A stretch of DNA of 64,000 nt. Source: Cupriavidus taiwanensis (GTDB lineage: Bacteria > Pseudomonadota > Gammaproteobacteria > Burkholderiales > Burkholderiaceae). The notes beneath the pieces are model-generated. The model did not search any database and was not told the DNA's origin. It saw nothing but the letters and a program-made list of their open reading frames with translations. Location: contig NZ_LT976854.1 in assembly GCF_900249755.1 (NCBI RefSeq), positions 684,574 through 748,573 on the forward strand, read 5' to 3'. Of this stretch, positions 1 to 9,984 are shown piece after piece; positions within the stretch are counted from its first letter, which is position 1; each line of letters begins with the position of its first letter. The position numbers and the translations under genes were made by a program.

Positions 1-1
1 G

Positions 2-1186
2 TCGAGGACGCTGGCCGACTTTGGCGCCGAGATCATCAAGGTCGAAAGCACCGGCTATCCCGACTGGTGGCGCGGCGCCAATTTCACCGAGGCGTTCTAC
101 CGGGACAGGCTGTACGAGAAGAACTCGAACTTCAACCTGATGAACCGCAACAAGCAGGGCATCACGCTGGACCTGACCCGCCCGGAAGGCAAGGCGCTGC
201 TGATGCAGCTGGTCGAAACGGCCGATGCGGTCATCGAGAACTACTCGGCGGAGGTCCTGCCAAAGCTCGGCCTGGACTACGAGGCCCTGCGCGCCAGGAA
301 CGAACGGCTGGTCGTGCTGTCGATGCCGGCGTTCGGGCTTGGCAATGCCTGGAGCAATACCCGCGCTTACGGCGGCACGCTCGAGCAGGCCAGCGGGTTG
401 CCGCTGTACACGGGGCACCCCGATGGCCCGCCGGCCATGACGTCATACGCCTATGGCGACCCGATCGGCGGCCTGAACGGCGGCGCGGCGAGCCTGCTCG
501 CGCTGTTTGTCCAGCAAGCGACAGGACAGGGGCGCCACATCAACCTGTCGCAGGTGGAGGCCATGTTGCCGATGGCCGCACCGTTCATGCTGGAGCAATC
601 CGCCCGCGGCACCGTATCGCCGCGGCAGGGCAATCGCCATCCGCTGCATACCCCGCATGGGTGCTTCCGCTGCGCAGGGGACGATGCGTGGATCGTGCTG
701 ACGGTGACCGACGCGGACTGGCCCGCACTGTGCCGGGCGCTCGACCGGGCAGACCTCGCGGCCGATCCACGCCTGGCGCACGCATCGGGACGGCGCGCCG
801 AGGAAGACCGGATCGAGCAGGCAATCAAATCCTGGTGCGCGGACCGGGACGCGGAAACGGCAATGGAACTGCTGCAAAGCGCCGGCGTCGCCGCCGGCGT
901 GGTGCGGCCCATGTCGCAGGTGCTGCAGGACATCCACCTGCGCGCGCGCGGCTTCTGGCGTGAGGTCGAACGCGCCCACATCGGCCGCTACACGGCCAGC
1001 ACGGCATGGTTCAGGACCGGGCCGCAGCCGCTGCCCATCCGCCATGTCGCGCCGACGCTGGGCGAACACACCGAAGCGGTGCTGAGCGGCGTGCTGGGAC
1101 TGAGCGCGGAGCAGATCGCCAGCCTGGAGCGGCAGGGCATCACCGGCACCGTCGCGAAACCCAGGCAGGCAAGGGAAATGGCATAG
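2..1186 (+). CDS. CaiB/BaiF family CoA-transferase (5' end missing)
   Basis: Family III CoA-transferases move CoA between carboxylic acids in the cytoplasm. The reading frame is already open at the first bases of the window (LADFGAEIIKVE is the typical N-terminal CaiB region), so the start codon lies upstream and only the N-terminus is missing. About 394 residues are present, close to the usual total of about 400. The stretch around AYGDPIGG carries the Asp expected to form the aspartyl-CoA intermediate in this family. The C-terminal APTLGEHTEAVL segment is also typical. A Bug-type receptor follows 46 bases later, a common pairing in Burkholderiales where the receptor may bind the acid that is later activated. 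The actual substrate cannot be read from the sequence. Confidence 0.9.
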   Translation, partial: SRTLADFGAEIIKVESTGYPDWWRGANFTEAFYRDRLYEKNSNFNLMNRNKQGITLDLTRPEGKALLMQLVETADAVIENYSAEVLPKLGLDYEALRARNERLVVLSMPAFGLGNAWSNTRAYGGTLEQASGLPLYTGHPDGPPAMTSYAYGDPIGGLNGGAASLLALFVQQATGQGRHINLSQVEAMLPMAAPFMLEQSARGTVSPRQGNRHPLHTPHGCFRCAGDDAWIVLTVTDADWPALCRALDRADLAADPRLAHASGRRAEEDRIEQAIKSWCADRDAETAMELLQSAGVAAGVVRPMSQVLQDIHLRARGFWREVERAHIGRYTASTAWFRTGPQPLPIRHVAPTLGEHTEAVLSGVLGLSAEQIASLERQGITGTVAKPRQAREMA

Positions 1187-1232
1187 ACCCTGCAAATCTT
1201 CAGAGACACCACAATTACCATACGGAGACGAC

Positions 1233-2264
1233 ATGAACACACCGACAGGGATCCAGCGCCGCCAGGCAGGCGCAAAGGCCGGCAAATTCAGCATGGCGGC
1301 AGCCGCGCTTGGCATCCTGGCCGCGACGATGGCCGCGCCCGTCGCGGCGCAGCAGAATACCGGCTGGCCCAACAAGCCGATCCGGATGATCGTTCCCTTT
1401 CCGGCCGGCTCGTTCACGGATACCGTGGCGCGGGTGCTTTCGGAACGCCTGACCAAATCGCTCGGCCAGCCCGTGGTCGTGGAAAACAAGGCGGGAGCCA
1501 ACGGACTGATCGGCGTCGGCGAGGCCGCCAAGGCCGCGCCCGACGGCTATACCTTGCTGGTCACCAACTCCAGCAGCATCACCATCAATCCGCAGATCTA
1601 CAAGAAGGGCACGTACTCGCCGAAGGACTTCACGCCAGTCACGCTGGTCCTGGAGGCGCCGTTCATCCTGGTGACCAATCCGGACTGGTCGCAGAAGCAC
1701 GGGGTGGGTTCGGTGCCGGAATTCGTGCGCTACGCCGCGCAGCATCCCGGCAAGGTCAGCTATGGCTCGGCGGGGCCGGGCAATATCGCGCACCTGAGCT
1801 TCGCCATGCTGAACAACCGCGCGAAGATCAAGACCACGCACATCCCGTACAAGTCTGCCGCCCAGGCGCAACTGGCCGTGATCAGCGGCGAGCTGGATAC
1901 GGCATTCGACACCTGGACGGCGCTGCCGCAGATCAAGGCAGGCAAGCTGAAGCCCATCGCAGTCACCGCCTCGAAACGCATGACGCAGTTGCCGGATGTA
2001 CCGACGCTGGAAGAACTTGGCATCTCGCCCTTCAACGTGACCTTCTGGATCGGCATGCTGGCACCGGCCGGCACGCCGCCGCAGATCGTGCAGAAGCTCT
2101 ATTCCGTCACGCAGGGGCTGCTCGAAGACAGCAAGGCCCGGACCGCGCTGGGGCAGCAAGGCGATGTGGTGATGATCGATCCGGCAAGCTTCGCCAGGCG
2201 CGTGGAGAAGGAAGAGGGCAGCTGGACGGCGGTTATCCAGCGCGAAGGCATTACGCTCGATTGA
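1233..2264 (+). CDS. Bug-type tripartite tricarboxylate transporter receptor
   Basis: Periplasmic solute-binding protein of the TctC/Bug family, 343 aa. The N-terminus is basic, then a hydrophobic segment (about residues 20-40) ends at PVAAQQ, a good signal-peptidase site. The mature part starts with WPNKPIRMIVPFPAGS, the family signature, and later shows the typical VVVENKAGANG and QLPDVPTLEE motifs. These proteins bind small carboxylates or similar anions. No TctA or TctB membrane gene lies nearby, so it is an orphan receptor that must borrow a permease or act as a sensor. It follows the CoA-transferase gene and is preceded by the ribosome site GGAGA about 6 bases before the ATG. Ligand unknown. 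Confidence 0.9.
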   Translation: MNTPTGIQRRQAGAKAGKFSMAAAALGILAATMAAPVAAQQNTGWPNKPIRMIVPFPAGSFTDTVARVLSERLTKSLGQPVVVENKAGANGLIGVGEAAKAAPDGYTLLVTNSSSITINPQIYKKGTYSPKDFTPVTLVLEAPFILVTNPDWSQKHGVGSVPEFVRYAAQHPGKVSYGSAGPGNIAHLSFAMLNNRAKIKTTHIPYKSAAQAQLAVISGELDTAFDTWTALPQIKAGKLKPIAVTASKRMTQLPDVPTLEELGISPFNVTFWIGMLAPAGTPPQIVQKLYSVTQGLLEDSKARTALGQQGDVVMIDPASFARRVEKEEGSWTAVIQREGITLD

Positions 2265-2425
2265 CCTGGGAAATACAGCCGTCGTGTGCGTGACTGAGGC
2301 GGCAACCACCTTGACGCGCGCCGCGCGAACCCGGCGCCGCCGCGCAGCGCTTTACCGCGGTCGGGAGCTGCGCACGGGCCGGCGACCGCATCGCGCGCGG
2401 GCAAGTCGCGGGGTCCGCAGGCGTT

Positions 2426-3439
2426 CTAGGCCCGGCTGTCCGGCGGCGCGGTGGTGCCGCGCTGCACCAGCGCGACCGGCATTTCCATTCGGCCCGGCTC
2501 GATGCCGTCCTGCAGCCAGCGCAGCAGCGCCAGCGCTGTCTGCCGGCCCAGTTCGCTGCTTTCGAGCGCAATGGTCGTCAACGCAGGGGTGACCTCGGCG
2601 GAGATCGGCAGGTCGTCGCAGCCGACGATGGATAGTTGCCGCGGCACCTCCAGGCCGATGGTGGCGGCCTCGAACAGGCACCCAAGCGCCAGCACGTCGT
2701 TGCCGCAAAATACGGCCGTCGGCGGTTCCGGGGCATGGGCAAGCACCGCACGCAAGCCGGCCCGGCCGCCGGCAAAGGTGTAGGGCTGCTCGCAGACGGC
2801 GCCGGCGGGCAGCGGCGCGCGTAGCGCCCGCAGCGTGCCGAGGAAGCCTTCGGTGCGCAGCCGCGCGCGGTCGTTGTGGGCGCCGATGCCGGAGATCATG
2901 CCGAAGCGGCGGTGGCCCAGGTCATACAGGTGGCGCGCCGCCTGCGCGCCGATCTCGAAATTATCGAAGCCAATGCACGGGTAGTGGTTCGACAAAGACC
3001 AGGTCAGGATCGTGCGCGTGCCGGATTGACGCAGCAGCGCCAGCGTGTCCGGCGCATGGTCGGCGCCGACCAGAACCATGGCGTCGACCGCGCGCTCCGA
3101 CAGGGCGCGCACCACGTCGGTCTCGGTGTCCGGATCATAGTTGTGCGAGCCAAGCAGCAACTGGTAGCCGCCGGCCGCCAGCACCTGCTGCATGCCCTGG
3201 ATCGCATGCGAAAAGATGGCGTTGTCGAGGGTCGGCACCACCGCCGCCACGGTGCGCGAGCGGCCGGAAGCCAGCGTGCGCGCCGACGCATCGGGGACAT
3301 AGCCAAGCGCGTCAATAGCCTGGCGCACCCGCAGCAGGGTGTCTTCCCGTACCAGCGCAGGCGATGACAGGGCGCGCGACACCGTCGCCATCGATACCCC
3401 GGCAAGCTTTGCCACGTCTTCAAGTCTGGTGCGCCGCAC
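2426..3439 (-). CDS. LacI/GalR-type transcriptional regulator of the sulfonate cluster
   Basis: A 337-residue LacI-family repressor with an N-terminal helix-turn-helix (RLEDVAKLAGVSMATVSRAL) and a periplasmic-binding-protein-like effector domain (GYVPDASARTLASGRSRTV onwards). I chose the GTG at 3439 because it puts the helix-turn-helix at residue 3 as usual and is preceded by AGGAC about 8 bases upstream; an upstream GTG at 3493 would add 18 residues but has no ribosome site. The gene is divergent from the HisD-like dehydrogenase, and two palindromes of LacI-operator type lie between them. It therefore most likely controls the following sulfopropanediol/sulfolactate genes. The effector is inferred to be the sulfonate or a metabolite of it, not shown. 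Confidence 0.88.
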   Translation of the reverse strand: MRRTRLEDVAKLAGVSMATVSRALSSPALVREDTLLRVRQAIDALGYVPDASARTLASGRSRTVAAVVPTLDNAIFSHAIQGMQQVLAAGGYQLLLGSHNYDPDTETDVVRALSERAVDAMVLVGADHAPDTLALLRQSGTRTILTWSLSNHYPCIGFDNFEIGAQAARHLYDLGHRRFGMISGIGAHNDRARLRTEGFLGTLRALRAPLPAGAVCEQPYTFAGGRAGLRAVLAHAPEPPTAVFCGNDVLALGCLFEAATIGLEVPRQLSIVGCDDLPISAEVTPALTTIALESSELGRQTALALLRWLQDGIEPGRMEMPVALVQRGTTAPPDSRA

Positions 3440-3580
3440 GTTTGCTGTCCTGGTTGCAGTTGCGCCATTGTCACCGATCTGTGCGCTGCGCACGACTGCA
3501 GCGGCAGGGCTGCGCTGCCGATGCGCGATAGCTGCGGGAAAACCCTTCCTTGCGGTTCCCGGCGCCGCGACTAAGCTTTT

Positions 3581-3596
3581 ATGAAAGCGCTTTCAT
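3581..3596. promoter_or_regulatory. LacI-family operator, perfect palindrome
   Basis: ATGAAAGCGCTTTCAT is a perfect 16-bp palindrome with the central GC step and AAGCGCTT core typical of LacI/PurR-type operators. It sits 142 bases before its divergent regulator's start and 93 bases before the dehydrogenase start. It is the stronger of two related sites. Confidence 0.75.
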
Positions 3597-3645
3597 CGAG
3601 AAAAAGGCACGGAGAATGGCCTTGTACTTCAAGCTGCGATAAATA

Positions 3646-3661
3646 ATGATAGCGCTTACAT
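3646..3661. promoter_or_regulatory. second LacI-family operator, imperfect
   Basis: ATGATAGCGCTTACAT differs from the upstream palindrome at two of 16 positions. The centres are 65 bp apart, about six helical turns, which would suit a looped repressor tetramer or two dimers bound on the same face. It lies 28 bases before the dehydrogenase start, where binding would block transcription. Confidence 0.65.
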
Positions 3662-3671
3662 TAAGCCCTAG

Positions 3672-5000
<1,329 letters not shown>

Positions 5001-5002
5001 GC

Positions 5003-5788
5003 ATGGCGCCCCTGCAGAATGCGGCCGACACGCGTGGCCCCGACCTGCGCGGCAGGCAGGCGCTGGTGACCGGTGGCAGTTCCGGCATAGGCGAGAGCCT
5101 TGCCGAAGCCCTGGGCCGGGCCGGCGCCCGCGTGGTGCTGGCGGCCCGCCGCCAGCCGCAGCTCGACGCCGCGGCGTCGCGGCTCGATGCGATGGGCATA
5201 GCGGTCGACACGCAGGCGCTGGATGTGTCCGACCTCGATGCCATTGGCGCGGCCGCGGCGGCCTTGCAGCGCCGCTGCGGCACCATCGATATCCTGGTGA
5301 ATGCCGCGGGAATGAATTTGCGCGAGCCGTTTGCCAGCGTCACGCCGGCGTCGTGGCGGCTGCAACTGGATACGCACCTGGGGGCGCCGTTCTTCCTGAC
5401 GCAGGCGCTGGCGCCCGCGATGCAGGCGCAGCGATGGGGGCGCGTGCTCAACCTCGCGTCGTTGCAGTCTTACCGCGCCTTCGCCAACAGTGCGCCCTAC
5501 GGCGCGGCCAAGGGCGGCATCGTCCAGCTGACGCGGGCCATCGCCGAAGCCTGGTCGCGGCACGGCATCACCTGCAACGCGATCGGGCCGGGCTTCTTCC
5601 CGACCGCGCTGACCGGGCCCGTGTTCGCCGACGCGGCGCTGGCCGGGCATCACGCCGAACGCACCTGCATCGGCCGCAACGGCGCGCTGCCTGACCTGCA
5701 CGGACTGGCCGCGTTCCTGGCCAGCGACATGGCCGCCTATATCACCGGGCAGACCTTCATGGTCGACGGTGGCTACACCGCAAGATGA
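5003..5788 (+). CDS. Short-chain dehydrogenase, probable DHPS 2-dehydrogenase
   Basis: Classical SDR of 261 aa with the NAD-binding TGGSSGIG motif at residues 23-30 and the catalytic set S153, Y166, K170 (YGAAK). The C-terminal [15 protein letters not shown] is typical. It starts two bases after the hpsN stop, so the two are translated together. In the known DHPS pathway two NAD-linked 2-dehydrogenases interconvert the (S) and (R) isomers of DHPS through the 2-oxo compound so that both reach HpsN; one is SDR-like and one zinc-dependent, and both types are present here. It is therefore the hpsO or hpsP counterpart. Which symbol applies, and its stereospecificity, cannot be told from sequence alone. 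Confidence 0.75.
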   Translation: MAPLQNAADTRGPDLRGRQALVTGGSSGIGESLAEALGRAGARVVLAARRQPQLDAAASRLDAMGIAVDTQALDVSDLDAIGAAAAALQRRCGTIDILVNAAGMNLREPFASVTPASWRLQLDTHLGAPFFLTQALAPAMQAQRWGRVLNLASLQSYRAFANSAPYGAAKGGIVQLTRAIAEAWSRHGITCNAIGPGFFPTALTGPVFADAALAGHHAERTCIGRNGALPDLHGLAAFLASDMAAYITGQTFMVDGGYTAR

Positions 5789-5884
5789 GCGCCGCCGCGG
5801 GGGCATCGCTATCGTCCCGCGCGGTGACCGAGACCCAGAGCGCCATACGCGCCGACACGGGAACAGACCCGACAGGAGACCAGC

Positions 5885-7255
5885 ATGACGAGACAGGTAT
5901 CGGCACAGCCGCCGGCACAGGCCGAGGATTCAGGACGCAAGCTGCGGAAGATCGTGACTTCGAGCACGATCGGTGCGATGGTGGAGTGGTACGACTTTTT
6001 CCTGTACGGCGTGGTCGCCGGCCTGGTCTTCAACAAGCTGTACTTTCCGTCGACCGACCCGGTGGTCGGCACGCTGCTGGCCTACGCCACCTTCGCCGCC
6101 GGCTTTGTCGCACGCCCGCTGGGCGGCGTCATCTTCGGCCACTTCGGCGACACGCTGGGGCGCAAGCGCATGCTGGTGCTGACGCTGATGATCATGGGCA
6201 TTGCCACCACGGCGATTGGCCTGATCCCGACCTATGACCAGATCGGCATCTGGGCGCCGGTGCTGCTGCTGTTGTGCCGGATCGCGCAGGGCATCGGCCT
6301 GGGCGGCGAATGGGGTGGCGCGGTGCTGATGACATTCGAGAGCGCGCCGGCGGGCCGCCGCGGCTTCTTCGCCAGCCTGCCGCAGACCGGCATGTCGCTG
6401 GGCCTGGTGCTGGCCAGCGGCGTGATTGCGCTGCTGTCACTGGCGCTGTCGGACCAGGACTTCCTGGCCTGGGGCTGGCGCATCGCGTTCCTGCTCAGTG
6501 CGGTGATGGTGTTCATCGGCTCCTACATGCGCACGCACGTGGAGGAGTCGCCGGAATTTGCCGCGGCCCGGCGCAATTCGCCGCGCAACCAGCCGGACGC
6601 ACAGGGATTGCCGTTCCTCGCGATGCTGCGCCAGTACCCCAGGGTAGTGCTGGCGTGCATGGGCGCGCGCTTTATCGACGGTGTCTTCTTCAACGTGTTC
6701 GGGGTGTACTCGCTGTCCTACCTGACCCAGACCCTGAAGCTGTCGCGCAACGAGGCGCTGCTGGGCGTGCTGCTGGGTGCCGGCGTGATGACGCTGTTCA
6801 TTCCGCTGTGGGGTGCCGTGTCCGACCGCGTCGGCCGGCCGCTGGTCTATGGCACCGGCGCGCTGCTGGCAGGGTTGTCGGCGTTTCCCGCGTTCTGGCT
6901 GATGCAGCATTCGGGCGGCAACGTGCTGCTGGTGTGGGCGGCGATCATCATTCCCTTCGGCATCTTCCATGCCGCCGTGTTCGGCACCATGTCGTCGATG
7001 TTCTCCGAGGTATTCGACGCGCGCGTGCGCTATACCGGGATTTCCTTCGTCTATCAGTTCGCGGGGGTGTTCGCCGGCGGGCTGACGCCGATCATCGCCA
7101 CCTGGCTGAATGCACGGGGCGCAGGTGAGCCCTGGTACCTGTGCGGCTACGTGCTGGCGATCGGCGTGCTCAGCGCGGCCTGCACGCTGTGGATCGGCCG
7201 GCGCTCGGCGCCGGCGGGCGCGCACGCGCTGGCACCCTCAAAAGCCGGCGCCTGA
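5885..7255 (+). CDS. MHS-family MFS permease, probable sulfonate uptake
   Basis: Twelve-helix major facilitator of the metabolite:H+ symporter (MHS) group, 456 aa. Residues 22-42 carry the typical SSTIGAMVEWYDFFLYG opening, and the helix 2-3 loop has the MFS motif GHFGDTLGRKR. The charged RNSPRNQ stretch is the central cytoplasmic loop, and the C-terminus is short and cytoplasmic. A ribosome site (ACAGGAGACC) precedes the ATG. MHS members carry organic acids, sugars acids, betaines and sulfonates. Its place between two DHPS dehydrogenase genes suggests it imports DHPS or sulfolactate; the substrate is inferred from context only. No other inner-membrane transporter is present in this operon. 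Confidence 0.85.
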   Translation: MTRQVSAQPPAQAEDSGRKLRKIVTSSTIGAMVEWYDFFLYGVVAGLVFNKLYFPSTDPVVGTLLAYATFAAGFVARPLGGVIFGHFGDTLGRKRMLVLTLMIMGIATTAIGLIPTYDQIGIWAPVLLLLCRIAQGIGLGGEWGGAVLMTFESAPAGRRGFFASLPQTGMSLGLVLASGVIALLSLALSDQDFLAWGWRIAFLLSAVMVFIGSYMRTHVEESPEFAAARRNSPRNQPDAQGLPFLAMLRQYPRVVLACMGARFIDGVFFNVFGVYSLSYLTQTLKLSRNEALLGVLLGAGVMTLFIPLWGAVSDRVGRPLVYGTGALLAGLSAFPAFWLMQHSGGNVLLVWAAIIIPFGIFHAAVFGTMSSMFSEVFDARVRYTGISFVYQFAGVFAGGLTPIIATWLNARGAGEPWYLCGYVLAIGVLSAACTLWIGRRSAPAGAHALAPSKAGA

Positions 7256-7326
7256 CCATTTCTTTCCGGCGGCATCGCGCCGCCCGTCTGCGTTATTCCC
7301 CTCCCATCCTTACTACTGGCAAGGCC

Positions 7327-8340
7327 ATGAAAGCGATCGTCTATACCGAACCCAACGCCGTCGCGGTCCTGGAGCGCGACATGCCGGCCCTGGCTCCCGG
7401 CGAAGCGCTGCTGCGCATCGATGCCAGCGGCATCTGCGGCTCCGACCTGCACGCGTACCACGGCCACGATCCACGGCGCAAGCCCGGACTGGTGCTGGGC
7501 CACGAATTCGCCGGCACGGTGGTGGCCTCGTCCGACCCGACCCGGCTGGCCGTGGGGCAGCGCGTGACCGCCAACCCGCTGGTGACCTGCGGTCATTGCG
7601 ACTATTGCCTGCAGGGGCGCGACAACCTGTGCGCAAACCGGGGCATGGTTGGTATGAGCCGGCCAGGCGCATTGTCCGAGTACCTGGCGATTCCGCTCCG
7701 TTGCGCGATTCCCATTCCCGACGCGCTACCGAGCGTCAGCGCGGCGCTGACCGAGCCCGCGGCCACTGCGCTGCATGCGGTCAACCTGACCATGCGCGCC
7801 ATGGCCAGGCCGCTGCCCGAGGCGCGCGTGCTGGTCATCGGTGGCGGCGCGGTCGGCATGCTGACCGCCGCGCTGGTGAGGTCATATGGCTGCCGCGAGG
7901 TGCGCGTGGCCGAGACCAATGCGCTGCGCCGGGCTTCGGTGACGCGGCATCTCGGCTGCGAGGCGGTCGACCCGCTGGCCGGCCCGCCGCCGGAGTCGGT
8001 CTTCGACGTGGTGTTCGATGCGGTGGGTGCGGGGCCCACGCGCAAGCTTGCCATCGCCGCGGCGCGCCCCGGCGGCGTGGTCATGCATATCGGCCTGCAG
8101 GACTGGGCGAGCGAGATCGACATGCGCAAGCTGACTTTGGCCGAGCTGACCCTGCTGGGGACCTACACCTACACCATGGCCGACCTGTGCGCCACCGTGG
8201 CGGCGCTGGAGCAGGGCAGCTTCGGCACGCTGGCATGGGTCGAGACGCGCGCGCTCGCCGACGGCCCGGCGGCCTTCGCCGACCTGGCCGCGGGCCGCGT
8301 GGCGGCAGGCAAGGTGGTGCTGATCCCGGAAGCCGTCTGA
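7327..8340 (+). CDS. Zinc-dependent alcohol dehydrogenase, probable DHPS 2-dehydrogenase
   Basis: Medium-chain dehydrogenase of 337 aa. Catalytic zinc ligands C37 (GICGSD), H59 and E60 (GHEFAG) and the four structural-zinc cysteines C88, C91, C94 and C102 are all present. The NAD-binding VLVIGGGAVGML motif follows in the middle of the protein. It resembles threonine/sorbitol dehydrogenase-type enzymes. It lies between the permease and suyA, so it probably acts with the SDR to oxidise or epimerise dihydroxypropanesulfonate at C2. In the known pathway this corresponds to hpsO or hpsP; I leave the symbol open. A longer in-frame extension upstream of 7327 is out of character for the family, so the MKAIVYTEP start was chosen. 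Confidence 0.8.
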   Translation: MKAIVYTEPNAVAVLERDMPALAPGEALLRIDASGICGSDLHAYHGHDPRRKPGLVLGHEFAGTVVASSDPTRLAVGQRVTANPLVTCGHCDYCLQGRDNLCANRGMVGMSRPGALSEYLAIPLRCAIPIPDALPSVSAALTEPAATALHAVNLTMRAMARPLPEARVLVIGGGAVGMLTAALVRSYGCREVRVAETNALRRASVTRHLGCEAVDPLAGPPPESVFDVVFDAVGAGPTRKLAIAAARPGGVVMHIGLQDWASEIDMRKLTLAELTLLGTYTYTMADLCATVAALEQGSFGTLAWVETRALADGPAAFADLAAGRVAAGKVVLIPEAV

Positions 8341-8393
8341 AATTGTCCGAAGCCGCCACAAGGCGTCAATCAAAATTCATATATATGCGTTGG

Positions 8394-8422
8394 TTGACAT
8401 GTATCAATTCAACACCTACCAT
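8394..8422 (+). promoter_or_regulatory. Sigma-70-type promoter upstream of suyA
   Basis: TTGACA at 8394-8399 and TACCAT at 8417-8422 are spaced by 17 bp in the otherwise AT-richer gap before suyA. The -35 box overlaps the imperfect dyad TTGACATGTATCAA (8394-8407), a plausible binding site for a regulator. It suggests that suyAB-slcC-comC can be transcribed separately from the DHPS dehydrogenase genes, as would be needed for growth on sulfolactate alone. Confidence 0.55.
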
Positions 8423-8456
8423 GACTTCACGCACGACCCACACAGAGGAGACAACG

Positions 8457-8738
8457 ATGATTCACGTAGTGCTTCATGACGCCAGGGACACCGTCGCGGT
8501 GGCCGTGGTCGAGGGAATCCAGCCCGGCATCCAGCTCAACGCCTGGATCATGGACGAAGACAAGATCGTGACGGTGACCGCGTTGCAGCCGATTCCCATC
8601 GGCCACAAGGTGGCGCTGCGCGACATGGATGTGAACGAGACGGTCTACAAGTACGGCATCGACATCGGCAAGGTGGTGGCCCCGATCAAGGCCGGCCAGC
8701 ACGCCCACGTCCACAACATCAAGACCAAGCGCTGGTAA
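8457..8738 (+). CDS. suyA: Sulfolactate sulfo-lyase small subunit (SuyA)
   Basis: Small SAF-domain protein of 93 aa, related to the N-terminal part of UxaA-type altronate dehydratase. It shows the family features [12 protein letters not shown] near the middle and the end [14 protein letters not shown]. With SuyB it forms the lyase that cleaves (R)-sulfolactate into pyruvate and sulfite. The separate small and large subunit genes, 70 bases apart, and the slcC and comC genes behind them fit SuyAB rather than altronate or galactarate dehydratase, which would sit with uronate genes. GAGGAGA lies about 6 bases before the ATG. Confidence 0.88.
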   Translation: MIHVVLHDARDTVAVAVVEGIQPGIQLNAWIMDEDKIVTVTALQPIPIGHKVALRDMDVNETVYKYGIDIGKVVAPIKAGQHAHVHNIKTKRW

Positions 8739-8808
8739 GCCGGGCGCGCCGCGCCCGGGTTCCATCCGACTTCATCCCGCTTCCATCCCGCTTCCAAGGA
8801 TCCACGTC

Positions 8809-9984
8809 ATGTCCGTGATCGACCAAAACACCACCTTCTGGGGCTACCGCCGCGACAATGGCCGCGTCGGCGTGCGCAACCACGTCATCATCCTGCCGCT
8901 GGACGACCTGTCCAACGCCGCCGCCGAGGCCGTCGCCGCTGCCATCAAGGGCACCATGGCGATTCCCCACCCGTACGGCCGCCTGCAGTTCGGGCCGGAC
9001 CTGGACCTGCATTTCCGCACGCTGATCGGCGCGGGCAGCAACCCCAACGTCGCCGCGGTGGTGGTGATCGGCATCGAGGAAGGCTGGACCAAGAAGGTCG
9101 TCGACGGCATCGCGCAGACCGGCAAGCCGGTGGTCGGCTTCGGCATCGAGGGCCATGGCGACCACGACACCATCATGCGGGCCTCGAAGGCGGCGCGCGA
9201 GTTCGTCCAGTACGCCACCGCGCTGCACCGCGTGGAATGCCCGATCAACGAGCTGTGGGTGTCGACCAAGTGCGGCGAATCGGACACCACGTCCGGCTGC
9301 GGCGCCAACCCGACGGTCGGCAACGCCTTCGACAAGCTGCATCCGCTCGGCACCACGCTGGTGTTCGGCGAGACCTCGGAGCTGACCGGCGGGGAGCATA
9401 TCGTCGCGGCACGCTGCGCCAATGACGAGGTGCGCCACCAGTTCATGGCGATGTTCGAGCGCTACCAGGGCATGATCGACCGCTGGAAGACGTCCGACCT
9501 GTCCGAGTCGCAGCCCACCAAGGGCAATATCGCCGGCGGCCTGACCACCATCGAAGAGAAGGCGCTGGGCAATATCCAGAAGATCGGCAAGAAATGCACC
9601 GTCGACGGCGTGCTCGACAAGGCCGAGGCGCCGACGCATCCGGGCCTGTGGTTCATGGACTCGTCGTCCGCCGCGGCCGAGATGGTCACGCTGTGCGCGG
9701 CCGCCGGCTACGTGGTCCACTTTTTCCCGACGGGGCAAGGCAACGTGATCGGCAACCCGATCGTCCCGGTCATCAAGCTGTGCGCCAACCCGCGCACCGT
9801 GCGGCTGATGAGCGAGCATATGGACGTCGATTGCTCGGGCCTGCTGCAGCGCGAGCAGACCCTGGACCAGACCGGCGACAAGCTGCTGGAATGCATGCTG
9901 GCCACCGTCAACGGCCGCTGGACCGCGGCCGAGGCGCTCGGCCACCGCGAGTTCGTGCTGACCCGCATCCACGAGTCGGCATGA
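8809..9984 (+). CDS. suyB: Sulfolactate sulfo-lyase large subunit (SuyB)
   Basis: Catalytic subunit of 391 aa, homologous to the C-terminal part of UxaA/GarD dehydratases. Visible family features are [20 protein letters not shown] at the N-terminus, the cysteine-containing [17 protein letters not shown] segment, and [19 protein letters not shown] near the end, probably contributing to an iron site. It should release sulfite and pyruvate from (R)-sulfolactate in the cytoplasm. No sulfite exporter or sulfite dehydrogenase gene is present in the window, so sulfite handling must be encoded elsewhere. Its stop overlaps the start of slcC, showing tight translational coupling. Confidence 0.88.
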   Translation: MSVIDQNTTFWGYRRDNGRVGVRNHVIILPLDDLSNAAAEAVAAAIKGTMAIPHPYGRLQFGPDLDLHFRTLIGAGSNPNVAAVVVIGIEEGWTKKVVDGIAQTGKPVVGFGIEGHGDHDTIMRASKAAREFVQYATALHRVECPINELWVSTKCGESDTTSGCGANPTVGNAFDKLHPLGTTLVFGETSELTGGEHIVAARCANDEVRHQFMAMFERYQGMIDRWKTSDLSESQPTKGNIAGGLTTIEEKALGNIQKIGKKCTVDGVLDKAEAPTHPGLWFMDSSSAAAEMVTLCAAAGYVVHFFPTGQGNVIGNPIVPVIKLCANPRTVRLMSEHMDVDCSGLLQREQTLDQTGDKLLECMLATVNGRWTAAEALGHREFVLTRIHESA

